Origin: Augochlora pura | Lineage: Eukaryota; Arthropoda; Insecta; Hymenoptera; Halictidae | DNA: 64,000 nt | Direction: 5' to 3' | Assembly: GCF_028453695.1 (NCBI RefSeq) | Contig: NC_135776.1 | Span: 7,262,663-7,326,662, forward strand | Shown here: positions 56,506-64,000 of the stretch, piece by piece | Position numbering within the stretch: position 1 is the first letter of the stretch | Layout of the letters: each line of letters begins with the position of its first letter | Notes under the pieces: model-generated | Seen by the model: the letters and a program-made list of their open reading frames with translations, nothing else | What the model was told of the DNA's origin: nothing | The model's database searches: none | Position numbers and translations under genes: made by a program

Positions 56506-57300
56506 AACAAAGTGGTATCATTACGATGCTATGCGCATACATTAATCGCTTATCCGCGCGCTATATACACTTTCGCGCCGCGATGGCATTAGGATGAATG
56601 TCGATTGTTAGTTGGATTATCAGTAGACATTTCTATGGTAATCAGTCGTCTATTGGTCGGCATGATGCAATCGAGTCGATTCAATCTGTTTGGAAAGCAA
56701 TCGAAACCCTATTTCGTACTAAACTCGTTCCGGACACTTTTCCCTATAACATCTCGTTACGCGGGCATTTCGCAATTTCGGATTCGCGGATGGCGGTGCC
56801 GCACTCGTGAAATATTGTTAAAATCAAATTTTAATTGCTCCGCCGTCTCTATACAGAAACGCGCGAGCGAGCGCCCGTTGCGTTGTTCGCCGCGTGTGGT
56901 TCATTCGGCTGCGACAATGGTCGTGCATTATTTCCAATTGAAACATTCTATTGTGAATTTTCGATTTCGGCGCCTCGTTTACGTTGGCAGTTCTGAATTA
57001 TAGAAATTCATTACGTTCAATTGGTAGCATGTCCATTATGGGAATTTCGACCGGTGAGTGCAGTTTAATGATTGCAAAACATTTCGCGCGGGCATACGGC
57101 ATTTATTTGTAACCTTCGGAACGAGGCGCATGATTAAAAATGTATTAAACCCCCCCCACCGTTTCGCGAATACGAGTTTCCATTAATTATACTTTCGTAT
57201 TAAATTGTGCTCGGAGTAACGCGCACTCCGCGGAAATGTTAATTGCTTGTTGCACGGATACTTTAGTCGAATACCGATGGGAGCAACTAATCATTTTTGT
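56506..57300. other. CpG-rich patch, no gene recognised
   Basis: Moderate to high GC. Frames of 70 and 132 codons share the same region in two phases. Texture with ACAATGG, GCATTATTTCC and ATTTATT motifs resembles insect conserved non-coding DNA, but this needs an alignment. Confidence 0.4.
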
Positions 57301-57556
57301 AGACGTTGCTGCTGAGAGTGTATATATATATATATGTCAATTTTTAATTAGCCTCTGATAAAGAATATTGAGTGAACTAATGACACGCATAATGATTGGT
57401 GTGTTTCAAGTATCCGGGTATTTATAGCTCGTGTGGTCGTATGCGAAATAAAAATTGTCTGCGGTAATTGCAAGATACGGGAGCCACGTTGATATTTATT
57501 TCGTTCTTTAATCACTTTAATCAGATGCAAATAATGCGACAGTATTTTTCGTTCGA
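57301..57556. other. AT-rich spacer
   Basis: Contains a short AT run (57322-57335). No gene or end recognised. Confidence 0.35.
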
Positions 57557-58441
57557 TTAACCCCTTTCACCATAGTTCCTCTCATGCTGTGACGATTAGC
57601 ACTTATAGGAGCATTATAATTTTCCTAACAGCATCAGACAATTCTTTTTCCTATACTGTCTTTATTTACCTTCGTTTCTATACTTTGATAACGGAAGAAT
57701 TTATTTTTATTTCGATGCAGAAGAAATTAATAATATTCATATTTCACTAGAACTATCATCTCTTGGACAGATTTTATTTTTCAACATATATGTACCTCGT
57801 TTGACCATATTCTACGAGGAAGGGTTATTCGTCGAAGAATGCACAACCTGAATCGACACTAATGCTTTCGCAGTTATTAACAATAACGTGATATTTATTT
57901 CTTCGATGCACAAACTAACGATACTTCGAAAAACTTAAATTTCAAAATATGCTTGCATTACGATTATAGCTAAAATATCATATCATTGATTTTCTCAACG
58001 CTTGTGGCCTTGCAGCACGCGATTTTGTTATATTTGTGATATATATGAAAAATACAGAAGAAAATTGTCAAATTCCATATTAGGTGATTTATTCCATATT
58101 TAACGATTTTCCTGTAATCTTCAAGTTATGACAACCAAGGCAAATTATAATTATAAATTTAAGGCAAATTTATAAATCGTATAACACTGTGATAGCTGAA
58201 AAGTTATGTCAGCAAATGTTGTCTAAACTAACATCTAACCTAATAATATCTTCTCGTTTTCTGCTCTTAGATGCGATAAACGTTTGATTGAATTTCAATT
58301 AAAATGCTGTCCGTCGAATGAACGACGGAAATATATCGCTAAATGTATAATTGCATGTGCAGCAAGAGATAAACCTAGTGTTAAAAGCAAAGAAGTGCTA
58401 ATCAACGCAGTTCTGAAAGAAGTCGTATTGTAAAGGGTTAA
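57557..58441. mobile_element. TTAA element, type 2, 885 bp
   Basis: TTAA at 57557 is followed by CCCCTTTCACCATAGT and, 45 bp in, GATTAGCACTT. The right end, complemented from 58441, reads TTAACCCTTTACAATACG and, about 45 bp in, GATTAGCACTTC. The two ends thus share an imperfect inverted repeat of about 50 bp. The interior of about 780 bp has no frame longer than about 75 codons, so the element is non-autonomous. Related ends occur at 43517 and 22376. Confidence 0.75.
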
Positions 58442-59260
58442 AGTAGCTCTCCAGCATAGATAAACTAATACTTTATTATATAGTGATTCACGTGTCACGA
58501 TCAGGAATGATAAGATCATAGAGATCTCAAAGAGAGAGAGAGAGAGAGACTGCGATGTCCGGCGACTCTTTTAGAAAAATTTGATCAACTACCAGCTAGC
58601 CAGTCCATTGTCCATCGGCGGTGTTAGGTTAGCCCCCTAGGAAGAAGCGAGGAAAGGGTTGCGTCGGTGTTCGAGGGAGGGGGAGACGGTAGGGGGTTAG
58701 TACCGAAGATCACTAATTACCAAGGCTTGTCTAAGTCGTTAAAGAGGCTATCGGGTCTACTTCTTTTAGCTCGAACCGGCGTTCCATCGTCCCGGCTGAT
58801 CCGCGTGCACCCTTTCGCGGCGTTCAGAGTGTGCCTGGTCCGCATTCAGAGGCCGAGCCCGGCGAAACGAGAAAGGCTCCGTTTCCTATCTCAAGCGTGT
58901 TAATTAGACGCGCCTTTGTTTCCTTCCGGAGGAACCCCGAACGAGGCAAATATGAGAGAGCCCGGCCGGGGACGACCCTCGAATTTTGTCTCCCCGTCGG
59001 TGTCGCAATCGCTCCGGTTACGAGAATTATTTATGCTGTGGGAACGTACGAAAGCTTCATAAGGGGAATATCAGACGGCGCTTTGAATTCGTCTCGTACG
59101 CCGGGATACCTTGACGTCGTCGGCGCGGGGACTTTTGACAATCGCGTGCGCGGCACCGTCCAAATTGATAATGCGCCCGTCCATCGTCAGACCGCGCTAA
59201 TTATTTACCATTACGCAATTTAATTGCCGTGAGTTTGTGGAAAACAATGCAAGTTCCGAA
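58442..59260. other. CpG-rich patch, no gene recognised
   Basis: Starts with a GA run (58531-58549) and is GC-rich from 58590. Frames of 78 and 130 codons in two phases show no domain. Confidence 0.4.
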
Positions 59261-59407
59261 GTCGAGGAATTTCTGTAATTAATAATTATAAATAATGTTA
59301 GCAGATGGCATTGTCTCTGTGTCTCTTTCGTAGTGAACAATTTAAGTAACAACAGTATGGTGGACGAACAATGTACTCTGAACAGACTTGGGACAATTAT
59401 AACAATA
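59261..59407. other. AT-rich spacer
   Basis: Nothing recognised. Confidence 0.35.
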
Positions 59408-59544
59408 TTAACCCTTTGCACTCGAAGCTGTTTTTAATATATTTTAAACATATTTTTCGATCTTCGGTATTTTTACTTTGTATGATTTATTGCGGTTTGC
59501 GCATACGAAATTGAGCTTATTGGCAAACACAATACTCAATTTTA
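59408..59544 (+). mobile_element. TTAA element left end, type 1
   Basis: TTAACCCTTTGCACTCGAAG matches the type-1 terminal sequence over 19 bp. The following 120 bp do not match other copies, and a 27-bp array begins at 59545. No right end was found. Confidence 0.65.
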
Positions 59545-59652
59545 TATAATTTTTCATTCATTTTAATTTCATATAATTTTTCATTTATTTTAATTTCATA
59601 TTATTTTTCATTCATTTTAATTCCATATTATTTTTGGTTTATTTCAATTTCA
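59545..59652. repeat. 27-bp minisatellite, 4 units
   Basis: Four exact-length 27-bp units at 59545, 59572, 59599 and 59626, consensus TATAATTTTTCATTCATTTT plus AATTTCA. Confidence 0.92.
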
Positions 59653-60210
59653 TATCGAAAAAGGAAGTAACTTATGAGACACCCTAATATTACTTCGAAA
59701 GAGATCATACCACAAAGTAGCTTCTCCATTAGAAAATATCACGGGTTCACCTAACTACGTAAATTCGATCATCGTCAAAGGATGTTTCTAAGCGAGCACT
59801 TGGCGCCACGAGTTTCCCCTATAATTTAAGAAAGGCCGCGCTTCTTCAACGCGAAGTGGAACGCAGATATTACATCACGGTCCAGGTAAAATCGTCTTTT
59901 TCTCCTTTATAACCAAGCCCTTCTCGCCCTTTCGCTTTCTCTCCCCGTTCTCCTTGATCTTTCCCTTTCTTCCTTTGTTCGGCCGCGAACAGAGAAGACC
60001 GTCGAAATCTTCGCGAAAGCTCGCCATCAAGCTCACCGCCTCAAGAACTAGCCGGGTGTTTACAGTTCAATTATCCGAGGCATCGCCCGTGCAATTATTA
60101 GTATTTGCATGATTCAGTAACCGAACCGTCACGCTCCGCCGCGTCCCGAGATGTCTCCGATTCGTTCGCTGTTATCGCATGGTCTATAACTCTGTGGAAA
60201 CTCGGTCTGA
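59653..60210. other. Balanced patch, no gene recognised
   Basis: Balanced to GC-rich, with a CT-rich zone at 59898-59980. No coding frame recognised. Confidence 0.4.
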
Positions 60211-60364
60211 TTAACCCCTTGCCTGTACTTTTATCTTTGCCGTTATGATTAAATAATGTTCGATTGGAATAATTTCTTAGAGGAGAAGTAAAATTAATAT
60301 TTATAGCGTGCTTGCAATTACTTCAGCGCTTAAATATTAGTGGCAAAAAGACAGAATTTTATTT
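60211..60364 (+). mobile_element. TTAA element left end, type 3-like
   Basis: TTAACCCCTTGCCTGTACTT resembles the type-3 end at 53071 (TTAACCCCTTGCCGTAT). It is followed within 160 bp by dispersed repeat family 2 and then by an octamer array. A right end was not located. Confidence 0.55.
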
Positions 60365-60590
60365 CGACTTGAAAAGACCAAATAATCCTTGATATAATCC
60401 TTGACATAAACTTAAAAAATCAGCTAAATATGTTTAAAAAAATAACTTTGAAAATATTGAACTTACAAGAGTATATTTCCAAGGAAAATAGTGCGGTTTT
60501 CACGTAGAATATAATAGCAAAAAGTATAGATTTATCAATAAAAAGCTAAGACAACCTTGTAAACTTACAACCATTAAAAATGGAAAGAAC
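60365..60590 (-). repeat. Dispersed repeat family 2, copy 2 (minus strand)
   Basis: The minus strand matches 42477-42675 block by block: AAGGTTGTCTTA, TATTCTACGTGAAA, GCACTATTTTCCTTGGAAAT, AATATTTTCAAAG, TTTATGTCAAGGA. The similarity stops at about 60590, just where the octamer array starts. Confidence 0.78.
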
Positions 60591-60605
60591 ATTATATTAA
60601 ATAAA

Positions 60606-60935
60606 ATAGAGATATATGAATGTATATAGAAATATAGAAATTCAGAAATATAAAAATATAGTAATATAGTAATACAGAAATATAGAAATATAGAAATAAA
60701 AAAAATATAGTAATATGGTAATATGGTAATATGGTAATATAGTAATATAGTAATACAGTAATGTAGTAATATAGTAATACAATAATATAGTAATATAGTA
60801 GTATAGTAGTATAGCAATATAGTAATATAGTAATACAGAAATATAGAATTATAGAATTATAGAATTATAGAAATACAAAAATATAGTAGTATTGAAATAT
60901 AGAAATATTGAAATACAGAAATATAGAAATACGAA
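60606..60935. repeat. Octamer microsatellite (AATATAGT)
   Basis: About 40 units of eight bases, AATATAGT with AATATGGT, AATACAGT, AATATAGA and AATTATAG variants. The minus-strand frame (105 codons, TILLYYC-like) is an artefact. Confidence 0.9.
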
Positions 60936-61200
60936 AACAAAAAACAGTAATATCATTAAATGAAATCCTCCTCCAAATCAACCAATCAAAATCCACCCAT
61001 CGCACAATGCATCTGCTAAAAAAAAATTGCATCCGTTCCAGCTAAACAGAAGAATCCCGATACCATTACTGAAAAATCAGGTTACAAGAATAGGATTAGC
61101 ATCATTGAACGCAGGAATCGCGGAACGAGGGAGCCGAAGGTTTCCATGGGGTGTATTTGCGATCGTGAGTTTCCGGAATTGCATCAGAGAGCAAGGAGAG

Positions 61201-61235
<35 letters not shown>

Positions 61236-61950
61236 AAAAGGAAAACGGAAAAGCGGTTCAATCAATCAGATTTTCTGCTTTAGTATCATTCAAGGGAATT
61301 TGGAGCCATTAGTGCGCCCTTAATCGATTAATCGAGCGGGGGGCAATTCAAGGATCCGCGCGGAGCGGCAGGTAGGTAGGCAAATGAAGCCGAAAAAGGA
61401 ATCACAAGAAAGGGACGACAGAATTGAAAAGAATCTCTCTCTCTCTTTAGGAGGGGGGGAGAAGAGAAAACTCGGAAAACGAAACCCCGGTGTAATATTC
61501 CGGGAAAATTCCCGCGAATCGATGACGGAACGGAACGGAAACGGGAGCGAAACGAAGAAACAAAGAAGGACGGAGGAGGAGACGGCCGGACGAGGAACGG
61601 CGCGGCGGGGAGTGGAGGGGGGAGGGCCAGGGAAACTGGAATATTTCTGTGCTCGTTAAAACGCGCAGCTTCAGCATCCAGTGCAAACTGCAAGGAAGAA
61701 AGCCTTTCTCATCGCAGTAACGTCACGCGTTTCATCTTTCTTCGACGTTTCAATGGATCCACCGCGAGAGCCGCCGCCGCGCCGCGCCGGTGTCGTCTTA
61801 AAAATCTTCGCGTCCGCGTCGTTGTCTTACGCCGTTTTCACGTTAACACAATAATTCAACCGGAAAATATTCCTCGATTTTTTCCCCCAGGCGGCTCGCG
61901 TTCTCTCTCCCTCGTTCCCCCTCTCCCTCTCGCGAAGCTCGTCGTCGACG
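60936..61950. other. CpG-rich patch with GA run, no gene recognised
   Basis: GA repeats at 61206-61231; GC-rich from about 61320. Frames of 79-121 codons overlap on both strands and are R/P/S-rich without domains. Confidence 0.4.
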
Positions 61951-62440
61951 TATGATTTATTCATTATCGGACCGGAAAACAGCCTTCGTTCGCTGTACGT
62001 TTATGCGAATAATTTATTTATTTATACGAAAGTAACGCGGCAATTCGACGCAGAAGTTTTACTCGTCGATTCTTTTTTCGCGGCGCTATGTTATCAAATC
62101 GTTCTGCGATTTATTTGTTGTTTAAAAATGCAACGTACTCGCATCGATGCGTATCAATGCGAATAATTTATTATTGATGCGAAAGTAATGCGATAATTAA
62201 ACCGCGCGTATTATTCCCACGAATTTTCACGGCGTCTCCGTTTTGAGAACGTTGCGGATGCTTGGCAACGTGTGATTTATTTATTGATTAAAAATCCGGA
62301 GCGCAATCGGATGTGTATCGGCGCGATTAATTTATTATTTATGCGAATGGAATGGGATGGTTAAAGCGTGAATTATTCTTTGACTTTTCGGCCCCGTCTG
62401 TTATTTTAATCGTCGTGTCGAGTGCTTTATGATGCGTTTA
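61951..62440. repeat. Decayed 154-164-bp tandem repeat, 3 units
   Basis: The landmark GATTTAT falls at 61954, 62109 and 62274, and the landmark GCGAATAATTTATTATTTAT (or close variant) at 62005, 62159 and 62323. Steps are 154-155 and 164-165 bp in both series. Each GAATAATTT landmark is followed by GCGAAAGTAATGCG or similar. Units have decayed to perhaps 60-65 percent identity and sit in CpG-bearing DNA rather than AT-rich DNA. Confidence 0.75.
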
Positions 62441-62640
62441 ATTGATACGTTAATTCTTAACAAATAATTGATATATTCATTTTGTGCTAATAATTAATAT
62501 ATTAATTGTGTACAAATAATTGATATATTAATTGTGTACAAATAATTGATATATTAATTGTGTTCAAATAATAGATGATTTACATTATCGTACAAATAAT
62601 ACCGTTTGTTCCAATAATAAACATTTATTAAACTAAAAAT
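62441..62640. repeat. About 27-bp array (ATAATTGATATATTAATTGT)
   Basis: Four to five units with TACAAATAATTGATATATTA plus ATTGTG, about 27 bp each, between 62463 and 62590. They split the 155-bp series from its fourth unit. Confidence 0.8.
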
Positions 62641-62689
62641 TAAATTGGAAATTCTTCATTCTCCAATTTTTCATTGGATCCGCTTTTTA

Positions 62690-62862
62690 ATCATTAAAGC
62701 TTGTCAATGAATGATCCATTGGAGCAAGCAGCATTGTTAGCTGTCCGTCAAAGCGAATAATTTATTATTTATGCGAACGTAATACGAAAATTGGTCCACG
62801 ATTTTAGAATATCTACGTTTTTAAACGATTGCGTCGACTTTACGATGTATGATTTATTATTT
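62690..62862. repeat. Fourth unit of the 155-bp series
   Basis: GCGAATAATTTATTATTTAT followed by GCGAACGTAATACG at 62753, and TATGATTTATTATT at 62847, repeat both landmarks of 61951-62440 after an interruption of about 250 bp. Confidence 0.7.
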
Positions 62863-64000
62863 GTACTAATATCCTCGAAACGTTATTGATTAAAACATGC
62901 AAGGTATACGTCATCAGTTTGATTGATGAAATTGATATGATTGATTACGTTATTTTCTGTGGGATAGAGAGCTATCGTGGGAAATAATGATCAATTGAAA
63001 CGAGGAATAGCAGTCAACGTTCAAATATGCATGAATTAAAATTCTGTTCAATTGTTAATATTTTAAGCGGAAGTATTTGACAAAAAGAAACGTGAAAATT
63101 AGGTCAGTAATTTCTTCTCAATCTTTTAAATGTATTTTAACATTGTCTTAAAATGTAATTAGTAAATTAGTAATTACCATAACGTCAGAAGAGTTTTTAT
63201 CATTTTCTATGCTATAGATGTTAATTATAATTTACTATTTATACTATACCTATAAAAAAGCTTGACCTAGTATTTTTTCATTATTTAACTGTTACCAAAT
63301 TCTAATTGCTATTGTTAATATTGCCAATACGTTTAATAATGCAAATACAAAATTCATATGGAATCATTAAAATTATTAGTCGTTATATTATATAAATATA
63401 AATACTATATTAGTAGTTCGTATATTATGTATAGCATTTTTTATATACGGATCTAATTAATATACTAGTATATTAGACTATTATTACTGGTTAAAATACT
63501 AGTATACTATATATACTAACTTAATTAATATATTAAATTAATACACTAGTATATATTTATTTATTATATTTATTATAAATACTATATGTATATAATATAT
63601 TTATATTCCCCTGAAATGAATGTTTCATGGAATCCATTAAAATACTTGAGCAAATGATATGCCACCTAAATCGCATGATTGATCTGCGATTTTCCACGTA
63701 AGACGCATGGATTCAATATCCCAGCACGTTCCGTTCCCAGCACGGATCATTTGCCGATCCCATTCAACCATAACTTTTATAAACGCGTGTAAATACTTCA
63801 CTTTTCAGCTTGTCAACGACCAAAATACTGTGTGAAGGTAGCATAAATATGAATCCACCAGGCTAACGTGTTACAGCACGAAAGAAATTTATCGTTCACG
63901 CCTCATCAATCATTTCATTAGAACGTGCAACGTCAATAACGTTTAGGCTGCAATAGTGTGAGTTACACGTTACAACCGTGGAACAACCGCGCGCTATATG
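62863..64000. other. AT-rich stretch, nothing recognised
   Basis: AT-rich; ACTAGTATAT words recur in 63460-63560 with self-complementarity. The last 350 bp are more balanced. No gene, RNA or element end supported. Confidence 0.4.

Noticed and set aside
1..64000. CRISPR array or bacterial defence locus
   Set aside because: The tandem arrays have no unique spacers between conserved repeats, and the window is eukaryotic in character without any associated genes.
1..64000. Known insect microRNAs (let-7, miR-1, miR-9, miR-10, bantam and similar)
   Set aside because: I compared remembered mature sequences by eye and saw no match.

Overview
This 64 kb window looks like gene-free eukaryotic nuclear DNA, most likely from an insect and, by inference, a hymenopteran such as a bee, wasp or ant. 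The reasons are an AT-rich background alternating every 0.5-1 kb with CpG-rich patches, very many micro- and minisatellites, and several short TTAA-flanked elements whose ends begin CCCTTTGCACTCGA, a piggyBac-like design. I recognise no protein-coding exon, tRNA, rRNA or known microRNA. The longest open frames (up to 233 codons) are low-complexity translations of GA/CT or AT repeats. Others overlap on both strands of CpG-rich patches where stop codons are scarce by composition. One 100-N assembly gap lies at 17507-17606. The window could be intergenic or lie inside a very large intron; the sequence alone does not decide.

Layout. 1-17 kb: AT-rich DNA with CpG patches (about 1.1-1.9, 4.2-4.6, 5.8-6.5, 7.3-7.9, 9.3-9.8, 10.6-11.0, 12.9-13.5, 14.5-15.2 kb), a 95-bp array at 5.1-5.7 kb, a TTAA element end joined to a pentamer array at 6.5-6.8 kb, a 66-bp array at 8.3 kb, and two copies of a dispersed repeat (3.55 and 13.68 kb). 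17-34 kb: the assembly gap, a 1.8-kb polypurine tract (18.34-20.16 kb), a 24-bp minisatellite (23.7 kb), a 27-bp minisatellite (26.9 kb), an 81-bp array (31.8 kb) and a possible mariner-type end (33.2 kb). 34-47 kb: a cluster of TTAA elements (35.2, 37.5, 37.6, 42.0, 43.5, 44.0 kb), a TA-flanked palindromic element (43.7 kb) and many tandem arrays. 47-64 kb: GA and CT tracts of opposite strand polarity (47.9-49.9 kb), 15-bp and 21-bp minisatellites, satellite-like arrays of 189, 174 and about 155 bp (55.4-56.5 and 61.9-62.9 kb), and further TTAA elements (53.1, 57.6, 59.4, 60.2 kb).

No gene network can be described. The recurrent theme is non-autonomous TTAA elements of at least three end types. 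At about six loci the element contains, or directly adjoins, a tandem-repeat array of a different unit. This suggests that the elements either seed arrays or land beside them. All repeat units and boundaries were read by eye, so edges are approximate.
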